A DNA stretch of 64,000 nt from positions 1 through 64,000 of the forward strand of contig NW_025776858.1 in assembly GCF_021130785.1 (NCBI RefSeq), read 5' to 3'. Numbering within the stretch: position 1 is the first letter of the stretch; the number at the start of each line of letters is the position of its first letter. Both the position numbers and the translations under genes were made by a program. The notes beneath the pieces are model-generated. The model made no database searches and was not told the origin of the DNA. It saw nothing but the letters and a program-made list of their open reading frames with translations. This stretch comes from Homalodisca vitripennis (taxonomy: Eukaryota > Arthropoda > Insecta > Hemiptera > Cicadellidae). Shown here piece by piece: positions 24,966 through 36,072 of this stretch.

Positions 24966-26478
24966 GCTGGAATGTTTGGCTGTCGTGTTTGGAATTAATA
25001 AGTTCAGGCGTTACCTAGAACATAAAGAATTTTTGTTGGAAACCGACAACCAGGCACTTTCTTGGCTCCTTGCCCACCCCCGTCAGCTCGGGAAGATTGG
25101 TCGCTGGGTAGTCCAAATTTCTGCCCTTAAGTTCACAGTGCAGCACGTGCGAGGCACCCAAAATATCATAGCGGACACTCTGTCACGCATGTATCACTTA
25201 CCCAACGACCACCAGAATTTATCAGAGCCGCCATGTTGTGGCGTGCTCCTAGACTTTCCTCTGGCATTTTCGGACATTGTTCCACACCAACTTAAGGATC
25301 CCGAGCTGACTGCTATCATCAATGAGCTTAAAAACGGAGGTGCCCACCCTCCTTATTTTCTGTACCGAGGTGCTCTATGCTGTCGTGACAAGCAGCGGAG
25401 AAAACCTAAGTTAGTGCTGCCAAGCTTTCTTGTACCGATGGTCTTTCAGTATTTTCATTCTTCTCCTGTGGGCGGACATCTAGGAATTCATAAGACCATC
25501 GCGAAGATTAGGGATCAGTTCATCTGGAAAGGTATGGACCGGGATATTGCAGCTCGAGTACGTTCTTGTGAACTGTGCTCGCTAAGCAAACCCGTTCAAA
25601 ATACCAAGTTGGGTCTTTTGTCATCTGAGGTGGCGGAAAAACCTTTGGAGAAGGTTTTCATTGACTATGTTGGGCCTCTCCCGCGTAGCAAGTCCGGAAA
25701 TAAGTTCCTACTTGTTTGTGTGGATGCCTTCTCCAAGTTTGTTTGGTTGTTCCCATTGCGGAGTGCTACCGCGCAGCTCACGGTGCAAGCACTTCGTAAC
25801 CATTTTTTTCAACACTTTGGAATCCCCGCCACCTTAGTTTCCGATAATGGTTCACAGTTTGTCTCCAATGTCTTTAAAAGAATGTGCTTTGGGCACGGAA
25901 TCCGCCATGTGACTACTTCCCCTTTCTATCCTCAGCCTTCTCACGCCGAACGGTTTAATCGCAATCTTCGATCTGCTCTCATTGCCTTTCATGTGGAAAA
26001 TCAGACCACCTGGGATCAACAACTACCTTGGATCCAATTTGCCTTTAATACGGCCCAGCATGAAAGTCACAAGGCGGTACCTTTCGAGTTATTATTTGGC
26101 TTTCCGCCAAACAACCCTTTGGCGAACCTTTGGAAAATTAGCGATCTTCTCCCACCTCCTGGTACTCCCAATGTGAAAGCCACTTGGGAGGCAGCCAGGC
26201 GGAATCTCATTCGGGCTAGGGAGTTAGTAAGGAGGAAGTACAACCGAGGTCGTATTGCCAATCCCTTCCAGGTGGGGGATCTAGTTTACTGCAAGGCTCA
26301 CCCAGTCAGTTCGGCTGTGGATAAAAGAGCTGCTAAACTTTGCTACAGGTGGACTGGTCCCCACCGCATCTTGAAGTTTCTGACTCCGGTGACTGCCCGA
26401 CTGGGAGATCCTCAGTCCGGGAAGATTTTCAGGAAGGCGCACATATCCCATCTGAAGCCTTGCCGGAGTCATCCGTGA
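24937..26478 (+). CDS. pol: Gypsy RNase H C-terminal part and integrase
   Basis: This 513-codon frame starts inside RNase H (ETDNQAL with Asp at about residue 37, and IIADTLSR at about 78-84). It continues into integrase: an HHCC zinc domain (His about 174 and 181, CELC at 211-214), a catalytic DDE core (Asp about 243 in FIDYVGPL, Asp about 303 in SDNGSQF, Glu about 338 in HAERFNR), and a C-terminal GPY/F-like module (YRWTGPHRILKFL). It inserts the cDNA and is responsible for the 4-bp ATAG duplication. The frame is intact through integrase but lacks its own start, since it should be translated as part of Pol. Frames on the opposite strand are shadows. Confidence 0.92.
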   Translation: MRRRVVSVYELECLAVVFGINKFRRYLEHKEFLLETDNQALSWLLAHPRQLGKIGRWVVQISALKFTVQHVRGTQNIIADTLSRMYHLPNDHQNLSEPPCCGVLLDFPLAFSDIVPHQLKDPELTAIINELKNGGAHPPYFLYRGALCCRDKQRRKPKLVLPSFLVPMVFQYFHSSPVGGHLGIHKTIAKIRDQFIWKGMDRDIAARVRSCELCSLSKPVQNTKLGLLSSEVAEKPLEKVFIDYVGPLPRSKSGNKFLLVCVDAFSKFVWLFPLRSATAQLTVQALRNHFFQHFGIPATLVSDNGSQFVSNVFKRMCFGHGIRHVTTSPFYPQPSHAERFNRNLRSALIAFHVENQTTWDQQLPWIQFAFNTAQHESHKAVPFELLFGFPPNNPLANLWKISDLLPPPGTPNVKATWEAARRNLIRARELVRRKYNRGRIANPFQVGDLVYCKAHPVSSAVDKRAAKLCYRWTGPHRILKFLTPVTARLGDPQSGKIFRKAHISHLKPCRSHP

Positions 26479-26751
26479 TTTCTCTTTAGTCTGTGCGGGA
26501 GGGTTTTAGGTCCAGAGGCCTGATCACCTCTGCTCTTTCTTCCTGATCAAGGTTCCTGTTTTCTTCTTTGTACCCACGCAACTCTTGGAGTGATTTCTTG
26601 CCTCCAACTGGATTTTCTTGGTTTTCCCTTCTGCAGACTTCAGGGTTTCCGGTTTATAATTCTTCAACCATTGGGGGGGAGAGGCATTTCGTTTGGTTCT
26701 TCATTTTGAAGAAATTAACAGAGGGGAGTTCCTCCTTTTGGGGGGGGAGTC
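26479..26751 (+). other. Gypsy 3' untranslated region and polypurine tract
   Basis: Non-coding stretch between the integrase stop and the right LTR, ending in a purine-rich tract (GGGGGGGGAG, about 26740-26749) two bases before the LTR TG. This is where plus-strand synthesis is primed. No env-like frame is present. Confidence 0.75.
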
Positions 26752-27610
26752 TGAGCCGGTTCAATACCTATATCTCCCCGGCTCATGTGTGTTTTATATA
26801 GTGTATGTGTGTGTGGTTTATTGGCTGCAGAGCCCACTGACCTTTTGAAGGCGTTTGGCCTTTCCGGTAGAGTGGTAGAGACTCCGAGCCGTGGTGTACA
26901 AGTTAGGAGTAGCTCCAGTTTAATATTTTGTTTAATTAAGTGTTTGTTAGTTTTGCTGAGCTGTTCTCCTTCTGACATGTGCGGCTAAGTTTACGGCCCC
27001 TCACTGATGAGGTCCAGGAGATGAGTTGATTTTCTGCTGTCATCTCTCCATCATGCGTGGTCGCAGAGAACCTTCGCTTTTGCGCTCTGCTGAAGGACGG
27101 CCACCATGATGGACATTTCTACTAGTCAACATCTGTGATACCCTGATCATATTCTTTATTTATTTGTTATTGTTATTGTTGCCATTTATATAGTTTATAT
27201 TTTGTTATTTAATTTTAAGTTAGTTTTAGATATTATTTAGTTATTTCTTGGATTTCATTAGGAGCCCGCCCTTAGCCGAAGGATACCGGGTGGAATTGGC
27301 TTTTCTTGTTTGAAATTATGGCGTTTCTAATTTTTGTATGCAGGTGCAGCTGACAAGGATTGTTTGAGGTATACTACTGCAGGCACTTTTTATTTTTTTT
27401 TTATTTTTTTTTTTTATTTATAGTATATATATATATTTTTATATTGACTGGATAGGCCTATGCTGTGTCTTAGTAAATGAACCTGAGTATACTGACCACG
27501 GTGTTCCTTTTTACCTAGTTTTGTTTTGATCCGGCATCCCGTTCGCCACCATGGGCGCGCGCTTCCCTGATGGTTTGCTGTGGGTGTGCGAGCGGCGATG
27601 TACGGTTTCA
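26752..27610 (+). repeat. Right LTR of the Gypsy element
   Basis: An 859-bp near-identical copy of the left LTR. The differences I could see are G/A at the tctgctgtcGtctc position, T/C in ggataTtgggtgg, and the lengths of the poly-T and TA tracts. Confidence 0.95.
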
Positions 27611-27614
27611 ATAG
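27611..27614. repeat. Gypsy target-site duplication, right (ATAG)
   Basis: Matches the four bases before the left LTR. Confidence 0.85.
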
Positions 27615-29858
27615 TAGTTAAATTAACACCACTTTATAGCATGTTTCTAATATTCTAGATCATTATGATGCTAGTTCACCGAAATTAATTAAGTTAAAAG
27701 CATGGATAGATCCTGCTCAACCTTCAATGGTTATAGATAGAGGAATAAAACTCAGGAAACAAAAGATAAATTTGCTCAAAATGGGATTTTTGGGAGGCAG
27801 AGATGGGTACTGGGTAGAGATAGAAAGCTTTAGTTTCCTGTGTTCTTATTTTAGAAAAAACTCTCAAATGAGGTGTCACTTAATGGTGTCACATTCAAAA
27901 ATTTAAGACGCTCCCTCCCCCCCCCAAATCCCATTTTATGGAAATGGGCCAAATTGAAACAGTGAATCAAATTTTTACTTCTATTTCCTAGAAAGGTGTC
28001 CCGAGTTCCATTCCCCTATGATTATCCATCAAAAACTAAACAGAATGTATCAGTACTTTTAACTCTCACTGTATCCACAAGACAAAGTTACTATCTACTT
28101 TTAGTATAAGATTTTTTTTTTTTAACTAAGTAAAAACAAGTAACCCTGTGAAATGAAATGTACATTGGAGATTTAGGAGCTTTGACTGGAGTTGAACAAC
28201 TTATGAGTTTTATATTAAATTGAGAATATAACATGAATTCTCTAACAGTGAGGGCTATATCTTAGAAGTAACTATTTTAAACAGCACACAGAAATCTGAT
28301 TCACCTAGTTGAAATATTTTTATCCAGATTTATCAATTCATCCAATAATTAATGAAGAAACAGATATCGATTAGACACAAAGGGCTTATTGGCATCTCCT
28401 TTTATGTGGAAATAAACAATATAGGAATAAACGGCAGGTATGCTTGGTTTCTCTCTCAATAGTCTCTCATCCATTACAATTGATTTTCAGAATCGCGATG
28501 GTTATAATCGACAGTCCGATACCAATGTTGATCCTCTTGATTGTGTTTGTCTTTGACATCATACAGACGAATGATGAAAATACCGAGTCAGTTACGCCCA
28601 ATAAAATAGTGGTTTTTTTGTTATTAAAGCAACCTAAAAAATGAACCTAAAACTTATAATTTTGTCTCTAGCTGAGAGTATAATTGTTTACAATAGCTAC
28701 ACAATTATGTTATAATAACTAATTTATTCTATTTCATAAATAATAATATAACTTTTAACAAAGTTACATGCTAAACATAATAGTAATATATCATTAATTT
28801 CACATCTTTAAATAATTAGAACAATATTCGGATAAATACGTTATTTATGGATTTAATCTTTAAAGTCTTCCATTAATAGCAACAGTGAAAATCGTTAAAA
28901 TTATTATAATAATCTATTTAATTTACTTCTTGGTTAATAAAATCAAGGGAACTGTTCCGTGTTCTGTTTCTTATGGGAAATATTATCTTTTTAAAATATT
29001 TTGTTTTTTTTTTAATGGGATTTACACTGCAGGTAAAACTTACTCATTTATTATATCTTGTTTGGTTTTTTAACTGTCTGCTTATTAAGTGACTGCTTTA
29101 TCATTTGCTATAGTCTTTGCTGTTAGGCCCGTTCATATTAATAAATTTTTAATTGTTTGATTTTCACTTTAAACATTTTTATAATTATATACGTTAATTT
29201 TGATGTTCCCTTGAGTGATTTGAGTTTCAAAAAACATTTCACAGGGGTTTTTAATATTTCAAATTTGTGGTTTGACGTTACCATATACGTTTTAAATTGT
29301 GTTTAAATATGTTTTTTCAAACCATATACTTTATTTTCTTCTTGAATTTCTTTCCAAATAGGACTAAATATATAGAAGTTTAAACTATTTATATTTCATT
29401 TCCTTCAAAAATATAACAAATGTATATCTATACCTATGACCTATTTTTTTCATTGTATGCAGAAAAAACGTGTAGCCTAACGAGCGTGGCAAAGGAAAAA
29501 TAGTAGTACAACTAACACATTTTCTTACATATACTATTTTTCATTGTATCTAAAATAATTTGTTAATTGTGAAGTTTTTGGTTCTATTACTTTACCAATC
29601 TCAAGGGTAGTAAGAATACTTTGTTGTTTGTACAGATAACGCAATCTGTATTGTTTGAGTACAATTTTTCTATGTCAAATGATTCAACTTATCGTCACTA
29701 GATATTTTGTGTCCATGGGTCTCCTTTATTGAAATCTGATGTTACTGATTGTGAGGAGGGTTTCCTAGTCTGTTTCAATTTTGAATTTCTTTGCTGAAAG
29801 CTAACTCAACTGTATAAGTAAGTGTAAATGTATGAAGAGTTCACTCTGTAAAGACGTA

Positions 29859-29862
<4 letters not shown>
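27615..29862. other. No gene; one host repeat copy
   Basis: AT-rich DNA. The only assigned structure is an inverted, diverged copy (about 27978-28060) of the repeat found at 20345-20430. A C9 run lies at about 27916. Small frames at 28444-28644 and 28885-29073 are hydrophobic but unrecognised, and I do not support them as genes. Confidence 0.5.

Positions 29863-29936
<74 letters not shown>
29863..29936. repeat. (TA)n microsatellite
   Basis: About 35 TA units flanked by TACA on both sides. Confidence 0.95.
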
Positions 29937-29938
<2 letters not shown>

Positions 29939-30631
29939 CAAACAACATATGTATTACAATAAACATATGGGAGTTCCATTACTTTCGTTAAGTATTATCA
30001 CATTATCATATTCAATAAAACCAAGGCTTTATTTTGTAAAATAAATTCACTACTAAATACATTTAAATATAAAGTGATTAAAAAAAATATATAAAATTTC
30101 TTTGATTGAGCCGAAACCTCAATTAGCCGGCAACTGGGTAATCTATCAAATGTGCCGAATATCAATTAAAATTGAGCTCAATCCATCAATTCGGGTATTG
30201 AAAGTACCAGAGTGTTTTGTATAAAACATACAATCCAATGTTTGGGAAAGATTCTGGGAAAGTATGTTTCTAGTAATTGGTTGAAAAGTACTTTCAGAAG
30301 CAAATAGAACATGGCTGTGACGAGATATAAGTGGGGTTTTATTAAGACCAGCTCCTAGTTTGTACTCAAGTCCAATTACAGTTGATATACTTTACTAGTA
30401 ATTAGTATGACGCATTTAAATACGGATATTTGAAGTTAGAAATGCTAAGGAAAAGAAGAGAAAACAGCAAAAAGACATTCAAAGTAGTTAGAATCTGCAA
30501 CTTTGTATATTTCAACTCATATGTGACAATATTTCAACAAGAAAACGTGTTTTATAACCATAGTTTTTCTTAAATATTTTAAATTTCTCTATTTAGAATT
30601 TTACTTGGCTCCTTTTATATATATTATATCT

Positions 30632-30800
30632 TTCACCCGGCAAGTGAGGGATCCGGGTTCGAGTCCCGGCGGAGCAAGTAATTTTTGAGATTCAATGTTT
30701 ATTGAAATTAAATTAGGCTATTACCACTTATACAATTTAATGAAAGTAAATAAAAGTCATTTGACAGGTATTTGGTCTTTTGATCATATTATGTTAGTTT
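30632..30800 (+). repeat. tRNA-headed SINE, copy 1 (5'-truncated)
   Basis: Begins inside a tRNA-like region (ttcacccggcaagtgagg, then the B-box-like ggttcgagtcccgg) and continues into a unique body (gattcaatgtttattgaaat, taggctattaccacttatac, tttgacaggtatttggtctt). The same body follows the tRNA-like heads at 30866 and 33545 (minus). The A-box half is missing. Confidence 0.8.
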
Positions 30801-30833
30801 TTTTATTTAAACACATATGTGAAAGAAACAGCC

Positions 30834-31007
30834 AAATACAAAGTAATTGAATCGTAAAAAGTGAGGGCTCTGTGGTGTAATGGTAGCAACCTCACCCGGC
30901 AACTGAGAGATTCGGGTTCGAGTCTCGGCGGAGCAAGTACTTTTTGTGATTCAATGTTTATTGAAATTAAATTAGGCTATTGCCACTTATAGAATTTAAT
31001 GAAAGTA
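30834..31007 (+). repeat. tRNA-headed SINE, copy 2
   Basis: The tRNA-like head is at 30866-30936, with A box (tggtgtaatggtagca), anticodon-stem loop region (ctcacccggcaactgag), B box (ggttcgagtctcgg) and acceptor-like ends (ggctctg against cggagca, which pair imperfectly). The body then matches copies 1 and 3. About 30 bp before the head (aaatacaaagtaattgaatcg) are also shared with copy 3, so the family unit begins upstream of the tRNA. The anticodon loop has C where U33 is nearly universal, which argues against a working tRNA. Confidence 0.8.
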
Positions 31008-31009
31008 TA

Positions 31010-33160
31010 TGCATGATAAATAATTAATTAATTATACATATACATATTAGCTTTAAGCCGCAAATATCGTCTTCCGGAGAGTTTGGATTTTACTCACTGC
31101 GATCCTGAGGGTTTCCCACTCTTGAGGAATCCTTACACAGTACGTCATAACAAATCATCCAGAATCCTCGTCGTAACATCCTGAATCCCCAAATATATCC
31201 AAAATAAATTTTTTTTTATCATAAGTAGTAAGCTATCTTCTTATAGTATTTTGGCTGAGCGTTATCAAAGTTTATAAAACTTGAAGAGGTGGAAAAAATC
31301 TTATTTCTGTTTGTCACTCTACCTGCCTGTTGTTCCCTTCATGGCCTGAAAACCAACTGACATATGGACTTCATTGTTGTGTAAGAAACGTCGGTATTGA
31401 TGATGGTGCATTTCATTCAATAGGTGAGCGTTAGCGAAAAATTTTTACATTAGTTAGTTAATGGAAAAACCACGATGACACGAGAAATTCCAAGAGTAAT
31501 ACAAGTATGTACGATCATATTGATAGATTTTTTAAAGTCTTATCGTAACGTATGTATTCTAGTGAAATTAGTTATAAACTTGAAATTTTGCATGCAGTCT
31601 CAGTGAACCCTCTTACACGCCACATGGAATAAAACGTATTAAATTAGAATTTATGCAGCCCTCTCTGAAAGACACTAGTTGTTTTATTTTGGCAAGCCTT
31701 ACTAAAGCTTGGTAGTAATATTACCAAGCCTAATTAATAAACCCTTACAGGGCAGCTGGTTGGTCTAGAGGGTGTCCTCCTAAAATGTACCCAAATGTAG
31801 ACCAAATTGTATGTCCGCGTCAATTGTAATCTCTCCAAGGGGATTTTTCTAAAACATCTAAAAGATTCTTAAAAATTGCTGTTTTGAAACCAGGAAAACA
31901 TCATACTGCGCTGATGATGCCTATACTCCAATAGTCTTTTTGAGTGTGTTACAGTGTATCCAACTCATTTAAAATAGTATTTTGTCCACTGAAAATAATT
32001 TTATCCCTCCTGACCATGAGTAAGTTGTGACAAAAATGTAATGCAAGTATTTTCAAATACAGTGGGCTTGTAAAGAAAAAGCACCTCAGTTTATTTGAAG
32101 ATATCTCAGCAGTATGATACAAAATAGATCCACTAGTGAATCTTTAAGGGCTGATTTCTTTCCCTCGTTTACAAACTGGAAAGTTTATTTTAGTTCAACT
32201 GTAGGTGGGTTTATTGAGATACTTTAGAAATAGTCAAGAATTCATCTAATGTAATGTTTAAAAGTTAAACAGAGTTAAACAGCTTTTTGGCCAAATATTG
32301 ATTTATATTTAGTCCTTATTATTGTTTGGAATCTCTCTGTATGACAAATCAAATAATAATAACATCTATTTAGTAATTATTGACTTTTATACACTATTTC
32401 TTGTCTCTTATGAAATAATGGGATAGCTAAAAAAAGTTTAAAGCATAGTTTTTTGTAATTTATATAAACCAACAAAATGTCTTCACCAAGTATTGGCAAC
32501 AAAATAAATCTAAAGTTTCGTTAAGTTCAATGATCTTTATACTGAATCAGAAATTAGTTGTACTCAATTTGAAAAAAACACATATCAGATTTAATTTTTG
32601 GAAGAGACCTTTTAAGACTTACGAAATCTATCCCTGAGATACACGAATAAGAGATAATATAGGTAACAAAACATTGGAAGAAAATACTCTTTAAAAACAT
32701 ATACGAAATAGTTAAAGTGGTCTGAGTGTTCACTTGCATAAGTTAAATGAGGCTGAAAATGTTTCAACTGTAAGAAGAAAAGTAGCACAAAGAAAGAAGA
32801 ACCGTTATCGTTATAAATGACAAAACTGTAGAAACTTTATACTCGTTGTCTAAGGTATTATTGTCAAGATATATTTGATTCTTAATGACTATACACCCTG
32901 GGAAAAATATATCCATTGTTTTGTCCACAAAATAAACAATGTTGTGTATAATAAACAATATAATATTTATAAAATAATAGCTTATTTCACCAAAATATTA
33001 TAAGTCAAACGTACTCAAATTAATTAAAATTAATACTTTCTAATAAAAAATAATAAAAATGCTAAGGGATATGATAATTCTTATGAGGAAATTGTAAAAT
33101 AAATCGTAAGATGTAAATATAAATGAAATTAAATGAAATATGCAATTATTTAAGAAGCGG
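31010..33160. other. No feature recognised
   Basis: AT-rich spacer. Short frames at 32554-32958 (minus) are unrecognised. A phrase at about 31750 resembles a tRNA D arm but lacks the rest. Confidence 0.5.
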
Positions 33161-33164
33161 AGTT

Positions 33165-33175
33165 ATTAATATATA

Positions 33176-33223
<48 letters not shown>

Positions 33224-33390
33224 TAATAGTTTCCCAACTATATCTGCAATTATTTAATTGTTTCATTCGTCACTGTAATGGCTAAGTTTATAAACAGACT
33301 ATTTCCCTATTTAGAACCCAATTTTCATTCATTAAACTGTATATATTTTTGCGAGGTTGAGTGGTAGAGAGGGCTAAAAATAGCCCTAAC

Positions 33391-33421
<31 letters not shown>
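33165..33421. repeat. Two TA-rich microsatellite tracts
   Basis: TA tracts at about 33168-33225 and 33391-33421 bracket about 165 bp of ordinary AT-rich DNA. Confidence 0.85.
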
Positions 33422-33422
<1 letters not shown>

Positions 33423-33432
33423 TCTTATAAAA

Positions 33433-33650
33433 AGCAAACTAACATATTATCGGAAGACCAAATACCTGTCAAACGACTTTTATTTACATTAAATTGTATA
33501 AATGGTAATAGCCTTATTTAATTTCATTAAATATTTAATCACAAAAAGTACTTGCTCCGCCGGGAGTCGAACCCGGATCTCTCACTTGCCGGGTGAATGT
33601 GCTACCATTACACCAAAGAGCGCTTACTTTTTTCCGATTCAATTATTTCG

Positions 33651-33655
<5 letters not shown>
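33433..33655 (-). repeat. tRNA-headed SINE, copy 3 (longest copy)
   Basis: On the minus strand: leader (acgaaataattgaatcgg), tRNA-like head (ctctttggtgtaatggtagc at the A box; B box ggttcgactcccgg), then the family body ending near ggtatttggtcttccgataa. It is flanked on both sides by (TA)n, so the element may have landed in a TA tract. Confidence 0.8.

Positions 33656-33705
<50 letters not shown>
33656..33705. repeat. (TA)n microsatellite
   Basis: About 25 TA units abutting the 5' end of SINE copy 3. Confidence 0.9.
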
Positions 33706-33708
<3 letters not shown>

Positions 33709-34071
33709 TTACTAAGTTTCTTAACAAATATAGAACCATCAGTTGTATAAAATATAATCAATAATCAAGGGTATATCAATAACACTTTTTTGTATATTGT
33801 TGCTACGTTAATTATTAAGTAGGAAGCAAAACATATAAGAGTACAAATTATAAATTTATCGGTTAATTAGTTTAAATATAATCAACACTATCGTTTTAAA
33901 AATATTTTGCTAGATAAAATACATTGTACCAAAGCAAATATTTAGTAAAGCAAAGGATGCCGAGAGCACAGTGAGACGTGATTGCACCAGAACACGTCCC
34001 AGCGGACCATAACGTCCCTGACCGCACGTTGTCACATCCTTTTTAAATCTTGGCTCCAATTATCAAAATTT

Positions 34072-34790
34072 TAGTGCGCCACACCACTTGACGCGTATTA
34101 GCCTTTCCTGAAGTTCAATGCAAAATTTCAAGTATATAGTTCATTTAATTATTGACAGATAAAACGACAAAAAAGTATACGGCAAAGATATTTTTTACTT
34201 CCCCCAGCAAACAAAAGAGAAATTGTGTCAGCCTACTGAGTGATAGGCTTCAATGATGCTCAGCCACATTCCATGATTGGATATTCAACGTCATACAACT
34301 CATTCTTATATATGTAAAAATTAAGTTTCATGCACTATTTAAAGTCTACAGATACTACCTTTGTCGAGATATCTGGCCACATATTCATATATGTGTTCTG
34401 TAAATTTCATTTCAGTATTTAAATAGTAAAGATCTACCCACCAAGTCACCATAAAACTATGTGTGATGTGTTGGGGTAGTTAGGCTACATGAGTTATTAT
34501 GTTACATTTTAATGTTATTGTTATTGTTACAAATCTCTAATGAATATACTTACTAAGTTTGTTAACAATTTATTTATTCTGTTATTGCCCGTTGTCAATC
34601 ATGGTTAAAATCAATGTAAAAATATTTTAAATCACCCAGCCAAACCCAATGGTGCAACATTTACTCAGTTTTCTTCATATAAAAATGGAAGCTTCATTCA
34701 TAAGCCCAAGTGTGTTGGTCACTTCGTTTTCGAGATATCGTGTGGACAGACAGACATAAATTAAATTTTCCAGCCACAAGGGTTTCCACA
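34072..34790 (+). repeat. Dispersed repeat, copy 2
   Basis: Collinear with 6737-7400: gtgcgccacaccactt, cctgaagttcaatgcaaaat, gagtgataggcttcaatgat followed by gctcagccacat, and a terminal block tttcgagatatcgtgtggac followed by agacagac. No coding frame. Likely a degraded non-autonomous element. Confidence 0.55.
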
Positions 34791-35974
34791 ACAGTCTCAC
34801 TATCGTAGTTCTTACCACAGCATTAGGTATTTTTAATATACGCAACCATTAATAGCTTTGCTAATTTTAGTCTACTTATTCGAAATTTAATTTTAATTCA
34901 TGGATGATTACTTCTTATACTCTAAATACATTACTGATTATTGTTAAGGCTTTGCACTCTTTCCCGTGATGACTGAATAAGTATGTTACGAAATAGACCC
35001 AAAGTATAAAGACCCTGGTAGGATATGGTAACTGGCGGGCATTCCTATTTTTTAAAACCTTGAGTCGCTTTAAGGAAATCAAGTATGTTTTTTAGTTACA
35101 AAGCCTTCATGTTGGTGACCTAACGTTTTCTAATGATAACGTGAATGAACGTAATTCTAAGTGATATATGAATGTATCACCGATGGTTTTGCTCATAGTA
35201 TTTAGTCTAGTTTCTTAAGATCTAGGTAATTTCTATCAGCAAAACAAAGGCAGAATCCTGCAATGATACGAATATATAAACTTCCGTGAAAAACTTCATA
35301 CAATTCGTTCCACAATAGGGTTTACCTCAATGATACACAAAACAAAGGCTCTCTTTTGAAATCGTTACTGACGTCATCTGCAGGGACAATGAAAAAGTCG
35401 TGTAATACTTCCAATCCAGGTTTTAACAGTATTCCTTAGCTAAATACTGCAGTGTAAATAATCTTCTACAAACAACGTAAAAATAATTTTGTACTAAAAG
35501 CTAACCATTCTTTGTTATATTGAAGGTATGATTTCAAAAGATGACAGAAAGTCGGTATATATCGATCTATATTACAAAAATTGGACACCACATTTTGAGG
35601 ATTGTGATCTACCCTATTACTCAGATCTACTGCATTCCCTGATACGTGTGGCTTGTAAGGTCCCTGGAGTAAATGATCACAACACTGTCCTGTTATACCA
35701 GTCAGCAATTGCTTGATATATTTACACACAACATGTTATGTTAATAAATTTAATTTATCACCAAAACATATTTAATATGCAGCAATGTTTAAGGCTGTAT
35801 GCCTGTTTACTTTAGTTTATTGTGGTTTTAACACACAAGAAAGTCATGTGTTGCCAAGCCTCGAAACTTAGTAATATTTTAATGTGATCTCGTGTAACGA
35901 TTAAGAATTATAAATCCTAATATCCTCACAATCGTTATTTCTATTGTCTTTGCTGGCAATACTAACTATCCCAT
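34791..35974. other. No feature recognised
   Basis: Frames on both strands at 35466-35729 overlap each other and carry no motif. Nothing else was seen. Confidence 0.5.
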
Positions 35975-36072
35975 AAAGGAGGTATGTACTTAGTGGCCAA
36001 AATGCAATGCTCAAACCGGGATTCAAACTTGGGATCCTGGGGTGATGACCCCGCCCAGCTCCAAAGCACGGT
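35975..36072 (-). repeat. tRNA-derived SINE, second family, copy 1 (partial)
   Basis: On the minus strand, ggggtcatcacccc could be an anticodon hairpin, followed by a T-arm-like aagtttgaatcccggttt and a tail ending ttttggccactaagtac. The T arm plus tail recur at 38044-38160. The 5' part is poorly preserved. Confidence 0.5.

Larger units (their letters stand above)
20553..27610 (+). mobile_element. Complete Gypsy-type LTR retrotransposon
   Basis: A 7,058-bp element in the order LTR, tRNA-type primer site, gag, protease, RT, RNase H, integrase, purine tract, LTR. The RT-before-integrase order and the GPY/F-like module at the integrase end define the Gypsy (Metaviridae-type) superfamily. No envelope gene follows integrase. 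The LTRs differ by only about two substitutions plus length changes in poly-T and TA tracts, and the ATAG target duplication is intact, so the insertion is recent. Even so, pol is broken by frameshifts. A short diverged host repeat lies on both sides in opposite orientation. Confidence 0.95.

Noticed and set aside
30866..30936. Functional tRNA gene
   Set aside because: Acceptor ends pair imperfectly, U33 is missing and the head continues into a body shared with other copies; better explained as a SINE.
35466..35729. Protein gene on either strand
   Set aside because: Frames on both strands overlap fully and neither shows motifs.
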